NCBI RefSeq assembly: GCF_038024035.1
Contig: NZ_CP150664.1
Span: 186,001 to 250,000 of the forward strand
Reading direction: 5' to 3'
Length of the DNA stretch: 64,000 nt
Source of the DNA: Polaribacter pacificus
GTDB lineage: Bacteria; Bacteroidota; Bacteroidia; Flavobacteriales; Flavobacteriaceae
In this document: positions 18,680 through 28,882 of the stretch, piece by piece
Layout of the letters: every line of letters starts with the position of its first letter
How positions within the stretch are numbered: the stretch's first letter is position 1
The notes under the pieces: generated by a model
The model's input: only the letters and a program-made list of their open reading frames with translations
Told to the model about the DNA's origin: nothing
The model's database searches: none
Program-made: the position numbers and the translations under genes

Positions 18680-19771
18680 ATGAAAGCAGGAATAGTAGGA
18701 TTACCAAATGTAGGAAAGTCAACCTTGTTTAACTGTCTGTCAAATGCAAAAGCACAAAGTGCTAATTTTCCATTTTGTACAATAGAACCAAACATTGGTG
18801 TCGTAAATGTACCTGATGAGCGTTTGCAAAAACTAGAAGAACTTGTTGTTCCAGAAAGAGTTTTGCCTGCAACTGTAGAGATTGTAGATATAGCAGGATT
18901 GGTTAGAGGAGCTAGTAAAGGAGAAGGATTGGGAAATCAATTTTTAGCAAATATTAGAGAAACAGATGCGATTATACACGTACTTCGTTGTTTTGATAAC
19001 GATAATATTATCCATGTTGATACGACTATTGATCCAATCAGAGATAAAGAAACCATTGATATTGAGCTGCAATTAAAAGATTTAGAAACTGTTGAAAAAC
19101 GTTTAGAAAGAGTTAAGCGTACTGCAAAAACAGGAAATAAAGAAGCGCAAGCTGAGCTTGAGATTTTATTAAAAATTCATGAGACTTTATTGCAAGGTCT
19201 TTCTGTGAGAACCATTGAATTTACAGAAAAAGAACAAGAGTTTGTAAAAACCTTACAGTTGATTACAGCAAAACCTGTTTTATATGTATGTAATGTGGAT
19301 GAAGCGTCAGCAGTTACAGGAAATGCTTATGTAGATAAAGTTAAGGAAGCTGTTGCAAAAGAAGATGCAGAGATCATTGTTTTAGCAGTTGCAACAGAAG
19401 CAGATATTAATGAGTTGGATGATTATGAAGAACGTCAAATGTTTTTGTCTGACATTGGTTTGGATGAGCCAGGTTCATCAAAATTGATAAGATCAGCATA
19501 CAAATTACTTAATTTGCAAACCTATTTTACTGCTGGTGTGAAAGAGGTGAGAGCTTGGACTATTAATATTGGTGATACAGCTCCGCAAGCTGCAGGGGTG
19601 ATTCATACAGATTTTGAAAAAGGTTTTATTAGAGCTGAAGTTATCAAATATGAAGACTTTGTCGCTTTGGGTAGTGAAGCCAAAGTAAAAGAAGCAGGGA
19701 AGCTATCTATTGAAGGAAAAGAGTACGTTGTACAGGATGGAGATATGATGAATTTTAGATTCAATGTGTAG
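18680..19771 (+). CDS. ychF: Redox-regulated ATPase of the Obg/YchF family
   Basis: The 363-residue protein is a near-exact length match to YchF/Ola1. It has the P-loop GLPNVGKST at residues 7-15, the G2/G3 region NFPFCTIEPNIG and DIAGLVRGASKGEGLGNQFL, and a C-terminal TGS domain (about 280-363) ending DGDMMNFRFNV. YchF binds ribosomes and prefers ATP to GTP; it is implicated in oxidative-stress and translation control. It is transcribed alone, with its own promoter and a terminator hairpin downstream. Confidence 0.97.
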   Translation: MKAGIVGLPNVGKSTLFNCLSNAKAQSANFPFCTIEPNIGVVNVPDERLQKLEELVVPERVLPATVEIVDIAGLVRGASKGEGLGNQFLANIRETDAIIHVLRCFDNDNIIHVDTTIDPIRDKETIDIELQLKDLETVEKRLERVKRTAKTGNKEAQAELEILLKIHETLLQGLSVRTIEFTEKEQEFVKTLQLITAKPVLYVCNVDEASAVTGNAYVDKVKEAVAKEDAEIIVLAVATEADINELDDYEERQMFLSDIGLDEPGSSKLIRSAYKLLNLQTYFTAGVKEVRAWTINIGDTAPQAAGVIHTDFEKGFIRAEVIKYEDFVALGSEAKVKEAGKLSIEGKEYVVQDGDMMNFRFNV

Positions 19772-19798
19772 GCGTTAAAATGCTTAAAATAAATATTT

Positions 19799-19838
19799 AA
19801 AACTCTGTTGATAACTAATTCAATAGAGTTTTTATTTT
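19799..19838 (+). terminator. Terminator after ychF
   Basis: An inverted repeat of about 13 bp (19799-19811 with 19820-19832, one G-T pair) with an 8-base loop is followed by a T-rich tail. Confidence 0.75.
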
Positions 19839-19890
19839 TTACTAGTATATCTTAATTTAGCAAGGAGTTCAAAAAGCCGCAGATTGATTT

Positions 19891-21750
19891 ATGACACAAG
19901 AAACTAACTACACCGAAGACAATATACGATCATTAGACTGGAAGGAGCATATTCGTATGCGACCAGGTATGTATATAGGGAAATTGGGAGATGGTTCTTC
20001 TCCTGATGATGGTATCTATATTTTGTTAAAAGAAGTGCTTGACAACTCTATTGATGAGTATGTGATGGGGGCTGGTAAATCGATAGAGATTTCTATTAAG
20101 GATAAGCAAGTAACTGTTAGAGATTACGGACGTGGTATTCCTTTAGGAAAGGTTGTAGACGTAGTTTCCAAAATGAATACCGGTGGTAAATATGACTCCA
20201 AGGCATTTAAAAAATCTGTAGGTTTAAATGGGGTTGGAACCAAGGCTGTAAATGCCTTATCTTCTTTTTTTAAGGTTCAATCCATTCGAGAAAACAAAAC
20301 AGTAACTGCCCAATTTGAAAAGGGAAATCTAAGCCTTCAAGAAACGCCTCAAGAATCTTCTCTTCGCAAAGGAACCAAAGTGCAGTTTATTCCAGATGAA
20401 GTAATTTTTGGCAACTATAAATACCGACATGAGTACGTAGCTAAGATGTTAAAAAACTATGTCTACCTCAATACTGGTTTGACGATTGTTTTTAACGGAG
20501 AAAAGTTTTTTTCAGAAAATGGACTAAAAGATTTATTACAAGAAAACTCTTCTGCTACAGATGTCTTATACCCAATCATTCATCTTAAAGGAGATGATAT
20601 AGAAGTGGCTATAACCCACAGTAAGACCCAGTATTCTGAAGAATATCACTCTTTTGTAAATGGGCAGCATACAACACAAGGAGGGACACATCAAGCTGCT
20701 TTTAGAGAAGCTGTTGTAAAAACTATCCGCGAGTATTTTGGCAAAAATTATGAGGCTTCAGACATTCGGAAGTCCATTATCTCTGCCGTGAGTATTAAAG
20801 TGATGGAGCCTGTATTTGAAAGTCAGACAAAGACCAAATTGGGTTCTACAGAAATGGGTGGTGACCTACCAACTGTGAGAACGTTTATCAATGATTTCCT
20901 TAAGACTAATTTGGATAATTACTTACATAAAAATCCAGACAGTGCTGAGAAAATTCAACGTAAAATACTTCAAGCCGAAAGGGAGCGTAAAGAGCTTTCT
21001 GGTATTCGAAAATTAGCAAAAGAACGTGCTAAAAAAGCAAGTTTACACAATAAAAAATTACGCGATTGCAGGGTGCATTTTGGTGATACTAAAAAAGAGA
21101 ATTACTTAGAAACTACTTTATTTATAACAGAGGGAGATTCTGCATCTGGATCTATAACCAAATCTAGAAACGTAAACACGCAAGCGGTATTTAGTTTAAA
21201 AGGAAAGCCTTTAAACTCCTATGGTTTGTCCAAGAAAATTGTGTACGAAAATGAAGAGTTTAACCTCTTGCAAGCTGCTTTGAATATTGAAGAGGGTATA
21301 GAAAACTTGAGGTATAACAACATCGTAATAGCAACGGATGCCGATGTGGATGGGATGCATATTCGGTTGCTTTTAATCACCTTTTTTCTTCAGTTTTTTC
21401 CTGAAGTAATTAAAGAAGGGCATTTGTACATCTTAGAAACACCATTGTTTCGAGTACGGGATAAAAAGGTAACCAAGTATTGTTATTCTGAAGAAGAAAA
21501 GCAAGAAGCAATTGAAAGTTTAAGAGGCAAGGCAGAAATCACCCGATTTAAAGGTTTAGGGGAGATTTCTCCAAATGAATTTGTTCATTTTATAGGGAAC
21601 GATATTCGCTTAGATCCTGTTATGTTAGATAAAGAAAAATCCATAGAAGAAATGTTAGAGTTCTATATGGGTAAAAATACTCCAGATAGACAAAAGTTTA
21701 TTATTGAGAATTTGAAAGTAGAATTAGATTTAATCGAAGAAAAGATATAA
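19891..21750 (+). CDS. parE: DNA topoisomerase IV subunit B
   Basis: The 619-residue protein is the ATPase subunit of a type IIA topoisomerase. The GHKL ATP site is seen in [10 protein letters not shown] and the DYGRGIPLG and [14 protein letters not shown] motifs within the first 130 residues. The transducer region follows, then the Toprim domain with EGDSASGS and [10 protein letters not shown], and the C-terminal [11 protein letters not shown] motif. Its short length and pairing with a GyrA-like gene 12 bases downstream fit ParE of Bacteroidota rather than GyrB. It decatenates daughter chromosomes together with ParC. Confidence 0.95.
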   Translation: MTQETNYTEDNIRSLDWKEHIRMRPGMYIGKLGDGSSPDDGIYILLKEVLDNSIDEYVMGAGKSIEISIKDKQVTVRDYGRGIPLGKVVDVVSKMNTGGKYDSKAFKKSVGLNGVGTKAVNALSSFFKVQSIRENKTVTAQFEKGNLSLQETPQESSLRKGTKVQFIPDEVIFGNYKYRHEYVAKMLKNYVYLNTGLTIVFNGEKFFSENGLKDLLQENSSATDVLYPIIHLKGDDIEVAITHSKTQYSEEYHSFVNGQHTTQGGTHQAAFREAVVKTIREYFGKNYEASDIRKSIISAVSIKVMEPVFESQTKTKLGSTEMGGDLPTVRTFINDFLKTNLDNYLHKNPDSAEKIQRKILQAERERKELSGIRKLAKERAKKASLHNKKLRDCRVHFGDTKKENYLETTLFITEGDSASGSITKSRNVNTQAVFSLKGKPLNSYGLSKKIVYENEEFNLLQAALNIEEGIENLRYNNIVIATDADVDGMHIRLLLITFFLQFFPEVIKEGHLYILETPLFRVRDKKVTKYCYSEEEKQEAIESLRGKAEITRFKGLGEISPNEFVHFIGNDIRLDPVMLDKEKSIEEMLEFYMGKNTPDRQKFIIENLKVELDLIEEKI

Positions 21751-21762
21751 TACCATCACTTT

Positions 21763-24357
21763 ATGAGTGAAGAAAACAATCCACACGAAGAAGAAATTAC
21801 GAACAATCCATTAGAGAGTACAGAAACCATTACCAAAGTTACAGGAATGTACAAGGAATGGTTTTTGGACTATGCGTCTTATGTAATTTTAGAGAGAGCA
21901 GTCCCAGCGATTGATGATGGTTTTAAGCCAGTTCAACGCCGAATTTTGCATTCAATGAAAGACTTGGACGATGGGCGCTACAACAAGGTAGCTAACATTG
22001 TGGGTCATACCATGCAGTACCATCCACACGGTGATGCATCAATTGGTGATGCAATGGTGCAAATCGGTCAAAAAGAACTTTTGATAGACATGCAAGGTAA
22101 CTGGGGGAATACCCTTACAGGGGATCGTGCAGCAGCTTCTAGATATATTGAGGCAAGACTATCAAAGTTTGCTTTGGATGTGGTATTTAATGCAAAAACA
22201 ACAGGTTGGCAAGCATCCTACGATGGTCGTAGAAAAGAGCCGGTAAATTTACCAGTAAAGTTCCCAATGTTGCTTGCTCAAGGAGGAGAGGGGATTGCAG
22301 TTGGACTGTCTACAAAGATTTTACCACATAATTTTATAGAGTTAATAGATGCTTCTATAAAGCACCTTAAAGGAAAAACTTTTAAAATCTTACCTGATTT
22401 TCTAACAGGAGGTATTGCAGATTTCACCAACTATAACGAAGGAAAAAGAGGAGGAAAGGTTCGAGTGAGAGCTAAGATTTCACAGTTAGATAAAAAGACC
22501 TTGGTGATCAATGAAATTCCTTTTGGAACCACTACCACCACTTTAATTGAAAGTATAATAAAAGCCAATGAAAAAGGCAAAATAAAGATTAAAAAAATAG
22601 AAGACAATACTGCTGCAGAGGTAGAGATTTTAGTTCATTTACCTACAGGTATATCGCCTGATAAAACCATCGATGCACTGTATGCTTTTACCAATTGTGA
22701 AAACTCAATTTCACCCTTATGCTGTGTAATTGAAAACAACAAGCCTGTATTTATTGGGGTTCATGAGGTGCTTCGCAAATCGACGGACAATACCGTTGCT
22801 TTGTTAAAGCGAGAGTTAGAGATTCAATTAAATGAGCTAGAAGAGCAATGGCATTTTGCTTCTTTAGAACGTATTTTTATCGAAAATAGAATTTACCGTG
22901 ATATAGAAGAAGAAGAAACCTGGGACGGTGTTATCAAAGCAATTGACCTAGGTTTACAACCACATATTAAGCATTTAAAAAGAGCAATCACAGAAGAAGA
23001 TATCGTTCGTTTGACCGAAATCCGAATTAAAAAAATATCTAAGTTTGATATAGACAAGGCCAAACAATTTATAGAAGGTTTAGAAGATAAAATTGCCGAA
23101 GTAAAGCACCATTTAGAAAATCTAATCACCTATGCTGTGGATTATTTTAAGCGTTTAAAATCAACCTATGGTGAAGGAAAAGAACGAAAAACAGAAATTC
23201 GAATTTTTGACGATATAGAAGCAACCAAAGTAGTGATTAGAAACACCAAGCTTTATGTAAATCGAGAAGAAGGTTTTGTGGGAACTTCCTTAAAAAAGGA
23301 TGAATATGTTACGGACTGTTCAGACATTGATGATATCATTGTCTTTAAGAAAGACGGTAGTATGTTGGTGACTAGAGTAGATGCTAAAACATTTGTAGGA
23401 AAAGATATTATTCATCTAGCCATCTTTAAAAAGAATGACAAAAGAACGGTTTATAATATGATGTACCGAGATGGAAAAAACGGTCCAAGCTATATGAAGC
23501 GTTTTACAGTGACTTCTATTACAAGAGATAAGGATTATGATCTAGCGAATGGAAACAAAGGTTCTTTGGTACATTATTTCACTGCAAATCCAAATGGAGA
23601 AGCAGAGGTTGTAACCATAAACCTTAGAGCTGTTGGAAGTGTGAAAAAATTAAAATGGGATATAGACTTTTCTGATTTGACCATTAAAGGAAGAGCGTCA
23701 AGAGGAAATACTATTACTAAATACCCTATAAAAAAAGTAGAATTCAAAGCCGCTGGAGTATCGACCTTAAAGCCTAGAAAAATCTGGTTTGATGATGCAG
23801 TACAGCGCTTAAATGTTGATGAAAGAGGTGAGTTGTTGGGCGAGTTTAAAGCAGAAGATAAATTATTGATTGCCACCCAAAGTGGAAAAGTAAAAGCCGT
23901 AAAGCCAGATTTGGCGATGCACTTTGAAGAAGACATGATTGTCTTGGAAAAATGGAATCCAAAGAAACCAATCTCTGCTATTTATTTTGATGGAGAAAAA
24001 GAACGTTATTATGTAAAGCGTTTTTTAATTGATCAGGTAGATAAAGAGGAGCTGTTTATATCAGAACACCCTAAATCGCAATTAGAAATCATTGCCACAG
24101 ATTATAGACCTGTCGCTGAAGTTCAGTTTTCTAAGAGAAGCCTAGAGGCTGTAGAAGTTGATTTTGAATCATTCATTGCTGTCAAAGGAATAAAAGCACA
24201 AGGGAATCAGTTGACAACTGATAAAATAAAGCAAGTAAACTTATTGGAGTCATTGCCTTATGAAGAACCTACAGTCAATGATGTTGAGGTGGTTGATGAA
24301 GAGGATGTATCAGAAGAAGACTCAAATAGTGATGAAGGGCAAATTACCATGTTTTAG
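21763..24357 (+). CDS. parC: DNA topoisomerase IV subunit A
   Basis: The 864-residue protein has the type IIA breakage-reunion core: VILERAVPAIDDGFKPVQRRIL, the HPHGDASIGDAM helix (quinolone-resistance region, residues 88-98) and the active-site tyrosine Tyr128 in GDRAAASRYIEARL. A long coiled-coil region and a beta-pinwheel C-terminal domain follow, ending in a highly acidic tail of about 30 residues. The gene follows parE by 12 bases and precedes an mscS-type gene by 13 bases, so the three form an operon. At the position of E. coli GyrA Ser83 this protein has Ala92, and at Asp87 it has Asp96. Confidence 0.95.
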   Translation: MSEENNPHEEEITNNPLESTETITKVTGMYKEWFLDYASYVILERAVPAIDDGFKPVQRRILHSMKDLDDGRYNKVANIVGHTMQYHPHGDASIGDAMVQIGQKELLIDMQGNWGNTLTGDRAAASRYIEARLSKFALDVVFNAKTTGWQASYDGRRKEPVNLPVKFPMLLAQGGEGIAVGLSTKILPHNFIELIDASIKHLKGKTFKILPDFLTGGIADFTNYNEGKRGGKVRVRAKISQLDKKTLVINEIPFGTTTTTLIESIIKANEKGKIKIKKIEDNTAAEVEILVHLPTGISPDKTIDALYAFTNCENSISPLCCVIENNKPVFIGVHEVLRKSTDNTVALLKRELEIQLNELEEQWHFASLERIFIENRIYRDIEEEETWDGVIKAIDLGLQPHIKHLKRAITEEDIVRLTEIRIKKISKFDIDKAKQFIEGLEDKIAEVKHHLENLITYAVDYFKRLKSTYGEGKERKTEIRIFDDIEATKVVIRNTKLYVNREEGFVGTSLKKDEYVTDCSDIDDIIVFKKDGSMLVTRVDAKTFVGKDIIHLAIFKKNDKRTVYNMMYRDGKNGPSYMKRFTVTSITRDKDYDLANGNKGSLVHYFTANPNGEAEVVTINLRAVGSVKKLKWDIDFSDLTIKGRASRGNTITKYPIKKVEFKAAGVSTLKPRKIWFDDAVQRLNVDERGELLGEFKAEDKLLIATQSGKVKAVKPDLAMHFEEDMIVLEKWNPKKPISAIYFDGEKERYYVKRFLIDQVDKEELFISEHPKSQLEIIATDYRPVAEVQFSKRSLEAVEVDFESFIAVKGIKAQGNQLTTDKIKQVNLLESLPYEEPTVNDVEVVDEEDVSEEDSNSDEGQITMF

Positions 24358-24370
24358 CAAAAGACTTTAG

Positions 24371-25222
24371 ATGAATTATTTAGACGATATTTTAAAATTA
24401 GATAACTTTTGGAGCATTTTGCTCTATATGTTTTTCGTCTTTTTTGTGACCTGGATTCTTTCTAGAATCATACGGTTCTTTTTGGTAAAATATATCAAAC
24501 ACAAAAAGCAGGAACGCTTTGGAGGAACCAGTGTTTTTTTCTTAAAAAACTCTATTAAATTTTTTTTAGGAATTTGCGCTTTTGCTTATATCATGGCAAA
24601 TGTTCCCTGGTTAAGGAGTAAAGCAACCTTGATTTTTTCTGGGGCGGGAATTTTAGCAGCCATCATCGGTTTTGCTGCTCAAGCAGCACTATCCAATTTA
24701 ATTGCAGGGGTTTTTATCGTTGTTTTTAAACCCTTCCGTGTTGGTGATTATATTAAATTAGATGAAGAACGGATTGGGATTGTTCAAGATATTACACTGC
24801 GTCATACTGTAATCAATAATTTTGAAAACAAACGATTGATCATTCCAAACTCAATCATTAGTACAGAATCGGTTTTAAATCATACCATTGAAGATTCAAA
24901 TATTTTGAGTTTTAATAATTTTAGAATAGGACTTCGTGCAGATGTTGATCTGGCAAAACGAATCATCCAAGAGGAAGCTGTTAAGTTAGAGTTTGTTATT
25001 GATAACAGAACTCCAGAAGAGGTGCTTACAGATGGTCATCAAATCACTGTTCGACTAATCGATGTTACAGAAGAGTTTATTCATTTAAGAGCTTATGTCT
25101 GGTTAAATGAGCCCTTTCAAGAGTTTAAACTTAAATGTGATTTAAAAGAAGCGGTTCATAAACGTTTTGTAAAAGAAGGTGTAGATCTTCCAATACCATT
25201 GCGTCAATTAATCAACGATTAA
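24371..25222 (+). CDS. MscS-family mechanosensitive ion channel
   Basis: This 283-residue protein has an N-terminal membrane helix (about residues 14-36), two further helices (about 58-76 and 86-110), then the conserved pore-lining third helix, rich in Gly and Ala (GAGILAAIIGFAAQAALSNL). The FKPFRVGDYIKL beta domain follows immediately, the hallmark of MscS. It opens on membrane tension to release solutes under osmotic downshock. It is the third gene of the parE-parC operon and overlaps the convergent btuF-like gene by 4 bases at its 3' end. Confidence 0.93.
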   Translation: MNYLDDILKLDNFWSILLYMFFVFFVTWILSRIIRFFLVKYIKHKKQERFGGTSVFFLKNSIKFFLGICAFAYIMANVPWLRSKATLIFSGAGILAAIIGFAAQAALSNLIAGVFIVVFKPFRVGDYIKLDEERIGIVQDITLRHTVINNFENKRLIIPNSIISTESVLNHTIEDSNILSFNNFRIGLRADVDLAKRIIQEEAVKLEFVIDNRTPEEVLTDGHQITVRLIDVTEEFIHLRAYVWLNEPFQEFKLKCDLKEAVHKRFVKEGVDLPIPLRQLIND

Positions 25223-26367
25223 TTTAACTTCTCAAAAAAGGTGGTCACATAGTCCTTGAGTAATTCTGGATGCGTGATTTTAATAATATCCTTTAAAACC
25301 AGATCTGGACGTGTAGGCGCTAATTCAAAATAAAGGGTTCCTCCAGTGGCTCCTAATTTGGTCGCAAATGTAAATACCTGATCTTTTTGAAAAGCAGTAA
25401 ACTCTTTATAATGCTCGTTGCTGGTAAGCATTTGTTTTTTAGTGGTAAAGTAGCCAGGAGCTATCCAAAAATCAGCATCCTTACCCTTGTCTAAAGCACT
25501 TTCAAAACTAATTGATAAACTACCTGTACCATCGGTGTCAGACCATAAATAATTAGTATTGGCATCTGTTAAGAATTGGGCTACAAAACTTTTCCCTGCA
25601 GGCAAATTCCAAATGTCTTTACTCATTACTGCTCCAGATAGTATCGTCGGTTTGCTACTTGCAGTCATTGCAATCTCTTTGACAGCTAAATAATTGGCCT
25701 CGATATCATTAAATATTTGCTCAGCTTCTAACTCTTTGTCATATAACAAACCAAAAAACTTAATCCATTCTGCTCTTCCAAGTGGAGTTTCTTCTAACCA
25801 AGCACCATTTAAAATTACTGGAATTCCAGATCTTTCTATCAGGTTTAAGGTTTTATTGGTTTTACTCATGCTAAATCCAATAACAACTTCTGGGTTTAAA
25901 GCTAAGAGAACCTCTGTGTTGATATCGGCTTTATTTCCAATTTCTTGCACCTGACCATTATCTATCATTGCTCTTGTTTTTTCAGAAGAAATATAATCGG
26001 TGTGAGGGAAACCTATTAAAGATTTTTCTACGCCAAGCATTTCTAGCATGGGTATGTGTGTGGTAGAAGTAACAACTGTTTTTTCTAAAGGAACATAGAT
26101 GGTATTAGAAGATTTACCAGGTTTTTGCTCTGAAGATTTTGCTTGGATGGTATAAACAAATTGTTCAGTTGCGTTTGGATATGGAGATTTAATGATTAAT
26201 TTTTTTTCGCCATCTACGGTTTTGATTTCAAATCCTTTAGCATACTTTATCTTACTAATTTCTTCACTCTTTTTAGTGTCGTTTGTTGTGTTCTTTTTTG
26301 GGTTGCAAGCCACAATAAAAAGTAGGCAAATAAGGCTAAAATAGGGCGTGGTAAATCGAAAATTCAT
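25219..26367 (-). CDS. Periplasmic cobalamin/iron-complex-binding lipoprotein (BtuF-like, TroA fold)
   Basis: The 382-residue protein has a lipoprotein signal ending in the lipobox IVAC with Cys21. After an insert of about 90 residues a Fe3+/B12-type solute-binding fold is recognised: TTHIPMLEMLGVEKSLIGFPHTDYI, ALNPEVVIGFS and the late KDADFWIAPGYF segment. It would deliver a vitamin B12-like or siderophore-like ligand to an inner-membrane ABC importer, which is not in this window. It is divergent from the cobalamin riboswitch and BtuB-like receptor gene; B12 as the ligand is inferred from that. Confidence 0.82.
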   Translation of the reverse strand: MNFRFTTPYFSLICLLFIVACNPKKNTTNDTKKSEEISKIKYAKGFEIKTVDGEKKLIIKSPYPNATEQFVYTIQAKSSEQKPGKSSNTIYVPLEKTVVTSTTHIPMLEMLGVEKSLIGFPHTDYISSEKTRAMIDNGQVQEIGNKADINTEVLLALNPEVVIGFSMSKTNKTLNLIERSGIPVILNGAWLEETPLGRAEWIKFFGLLYDKELEAEQIFNDIEANYLAVKEIAMTASSKPTILSGAVMSKDIWNLPAGKSFVAQFLTDANTNYLWSDTDGTGSLSISFESALDKGKDADFWIAPGYFTTKKQMLTSNEHYKEFTAFQKDQVFTFATKLGATGGTLYFELAPTRPDLVLKDIIKITHPELLKDYVTTFFEKLN

Positions 26368-26489
26368 AGGATTAGTTTGTGCAAGATTACAAAAAAAAAT
26401 CTAAGAATTATGCTTTTTTATTGATTGAAATTGCAGTACTTTCGCCAATGAATTTTTGGTTTTATCACCTCAGTACATGAGTTGATAGA

Positions 26490-26697
26490 TTAAAAGGGAA
26501 ATAGGTGCGAAAAGGAGTTCTGAGCTTTTTTAAAAAAGAGAAGACCGTAATTTTCAATGCCTGTGCTGTTCCCGCAACTGTAAGCTTTGTTCTTTTAGAA
26601 AGAATGCTTGTAATGATTTCTTTAACCACTGTTTGTCTGCTATTTTTTGCGCAAATGGGAAGGTACATTACAAGACGCAAGCCAGGAGACCTGCCGT
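26490..26697 (+). ncRNA. Cobalamin riboswitch (AdoCbl-type leader)
   Basis: The leader of the BtuB-like gene carries the conserved blocks of a cobalamin riboswitch in order: AAAAGGGAA...AGGTGCGA at 26493-26510, TCCCGCAACTGTAAG at 26569-26583, CCACTG at 26626-26631, and the B12 box AAGCCAGGAGACCTGCCG at 26679-26696. It begins about 45 bases after a promoter-like TACTTTCG (26437-26444) and lies 99 bases before the start codon. It likely shuts off btuB expression when cobalamin is plentiful. The rest of the 428-base gap (26368-26795) holds only the two divergent promoters and leader sequence. Confidence 0.93.
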
Positions 26698-26795
26698 AAA
26701 TTTCAAAAAGTAAAAACTTTCGGGACAAAAGTTTGTGTACTATTCATTTCGTACTCGTTTTTCCTGATTTCATTGTAAAAATTTAATCAAAACTG

Positions 26796-28709
26796 ATGAA
26801 AAAAAATCTATTCGTAGCTTCGGCTATCGCGTTTGGTATTTCCTGTGTTCAGGTGACTGCGCAACAAAAACAAGAAAAAAATTTAAAACTTGATGAGGTG
26901 GTTATTTCTGCCACAAAATTTTCTTTGTCAAAAGAGAAAGTTGGTAAGGTAATTATTAAGATTACTCAAGAGCAAATTAAAAACAATGCAGGGAAGACTG
27001 TATCTCAACTCTTAAACAATTTAGTAGGTATAGAGGTAAAAGGAGCCGATTCTAATCAAGGTGGAATTAGAGGTACCTATATTAGAGGTGGAAGAGATCG
27101 TCAGATTCTTGTGTTGATTGATGGGATTCCTGTAAGTGACCCTACCGGTATCAATCAGGAGTTTGATTTTAGACTTCTGTCTTTGGATCAAATTGATTCT
27201 ATTGAGGTATTAAAAGGAGCTTCTAGTAGCATGTATGGTTCTGGAGCTGCGACAGGTGTGATTAATATAATTTTAAAAAAATCAGCAAAACAATCTATCT
27301 CAGGAAGCTATTCACTTAATTTAAGTACCAATAACACAGCAGAGAGCACAAATTCTCGTTTGTCAAGTAGTAAACAACAGGTTAATATAAACGGTACTGT
27401 TAATGATTTTAGTTATTTAAGTTCATTGAGTTATTCTAAATCGAGTGGATTGTCTGCGGCAAAAAGTCAAGTAGCAAGCACTGTTTTTGAGGAAGATGAC
27501 TACAACAGTGTACATGGTTTGTTAAAGTTGGGATACCGCCTAAATACAGCGTTTAATATTGAGTCTACTTTTAATTACGACGATTTTAATTATGATTACG
27601 ACGGTGGATCTTATGTTGATAATATTTTAAATAGGGGTAGTAATAAACAGCTTAGAGTATCCTTAAAACCACAGTATACCTATGACAATGGATCTGCCTA
27701 TCTTTTGGCTTCATTTAACTCCATCAAAAGAAGCCTAAATACTAGTAACTATGAAGGGAAAAGTGTTCAACTTGATGCAGTTAATAAGTATGATTTTTCA
27801 GAAAATTTTCAGTTAATTGGCGGATTAAATTATCAGGCGCACAACAATCAAACGGATACTCCTTATGGTGCTATCAGTAGTGATTTGGCTAATTTTAACA
27901 CCTTTGATGTGTATGCAACTGCAGTTGTTAGTTTGCAAAACAATCTAACGCTTAATTTTGGTGGTAGAATTAATACGCATAGTAATTATGGCAACTATAC
28001 AGTATATCATATCAACCCTTCTTATGAGTTGTTTTCATCTGATAAAAGCTCTTTAAAATTATTGAGTTCTTATAGCACGGCATTTATTGCGCCTAGTTTG
28101 TATCAATTGTTTTCTGATTATGGAAATCTAGATTTACAACCAGAAACTAATGAGACTTTTGAGGCTGGTTTTGAAGGATCATTTGGAGACTGGATACAAT
28201 ACAATGCAGTTTATTTTTCAAGAACTGAAGAAAATGCGATTATTTTTAACAGTTTGTCTACCGCTCCTTGGGGTCAATATGGAAATGCCAACACAACAAT
28301 CAAAGCCAAAGGATTTGAGGCGTTTGCAAGTATTTATCCACATAAACAAATAGAGTTTTCTGTTGGTTATACCTATACGGATAAGGATTTTGAAAATGAT
28401 TATATCCCTAAAAATAAAATTACAGCAAGCTTAGAGGTTCAGCCAATTGAAAATGGCTATGTTTCTGTGTCTTATAGAAATGTAGGGAAACGTATGGGAC
28501 GCTATTACGATGCTACCACTTTTCAAACTGTTGAGAAAAACCTTGAGAGCTTTAACATTGTTGATTTAAGCGCAAACTATAGTATTTATAAAGAACGATT
28601 GATGTTTACAGGTGGTATCAATAATATTTTTAATGAAGATTATGAAGAAACTATTGGTTATTCTACTCGTGGTAGAAACTATAACTTAGGACTTCGTTTT
28701 TATTTTTAA
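26796..28709 (+). CDS. btuB: TonB-dependent vitamin B12 receptor
   Basis: This 637-residue protein has a signal peptide (1-22), a TonB-box region (LDEVVISATK), a plug domain (about 45-155; RGTYIRGGRDRQILVLIDGIPVSDP, IEVLKGASSSMYGSGA) and a 22-strand-type barrel ending in an aromatic residue (GLRFYF). The small size and lack of a CarboxypepD_reg domain match the BtuB/cobamide-receptor class. The cobalamin riboswitch in its leader supports corrinoid as the transported ligand. It works with a BtuF-type lipoprotein encoded divergently. A terminator follows the gene. Confidence 0.9.
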   Translation: MKKNLFVASAIAFGISCVQVTAQQKQEKNLKLDEVVISATKFSLSKEKVGKVIIKITQEQIKNNAGKTVSQLLNNLVGIEVKGADSNQGGIRGTYIRGGRDRQILVLIDGIPVSDPTGINQEFDFRLLSLDQIDSIEVLKGASSSMYGSGAATGVINIILKKSAKQSISGSYSLNLSTNNTAESTNSRLSSSKQQVNINGTVNDFSYLSSLSYSKSSGLSAAKSQVASTVFEEDDYNSVHGLLKLGYRLNTAFNIESTFNYDDFNYDYDGGSYVDNILNRGSNKQLRVSLKPQYTYDNGSAYLLASFNSIKRSLNTSNYEGKSVQLDAVNKYDFSENFQLIGGLNYQAHNNQTDTPYGAISSDLANFNTFDVYATAVVSLQNNLTLNFGGRINTHSNYGNYTVYHINPSYELFSSDKSSLKLLSSYSTAFIAPSLYQLFSDYGNLDLQPETNETFEAGFEGSFGDWIQYNAVYFSRTEENAIIFNSLSTAPWGQYGNANTTIKAKGFEAFASIYPHKQIEFSVGYTYTDKDFENDYIPKNKITASLEVQPIENGYVSVSYRNVGKRMGRYYDATTFQTVEKNLESFNIVDLSANYSIYKERLMFTGGINNIFNEDYEETIGYSTRGRNYNLGLRFYF

Positions 28710-28730
28710 ACATTTTTAAATTTTATACAA

Positions 28731-28757
28731 CCCACACTTTGACAGTGTGGGTTTTTT
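28731..28757 (+). terminator. Terminator after btuB
   Basis: A perfect 8-bp GC-rich stem (CCCACACT / AGTGTGGG, 28731-28738 and 28744-28751) with a 5-base loop is followed by six T residues. Confidence 0.88.
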
Positions 28758-28882
28758 ATTGCCTTAAATCTAAATCAGATTTTTTAGGCTAAATAGTCTT
28801 AGGATTTTAAAATGTCAATAACTTTTATTGCCAAACTCAACAGGGTATAGTACTTTTGATATTCCATAAAAAAGCCAATCCA

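Noticed and set aside
22893..23936. Minus-strand frames inside parC (22893-23129 and 23574-23936)
   Set aside because: They are entirely within parC, have no recognisable motif, and are best explained as antisense shadows.
26465..26728. Short open frames on both strands between the btuF-like gene and btuB (26465-26728 minus, 26505-26699 plus)
   Set aside because: They coincide with the cobalamin riboswitch, whose conserved blocks explain the sequence. The translations match nothing recognisable.
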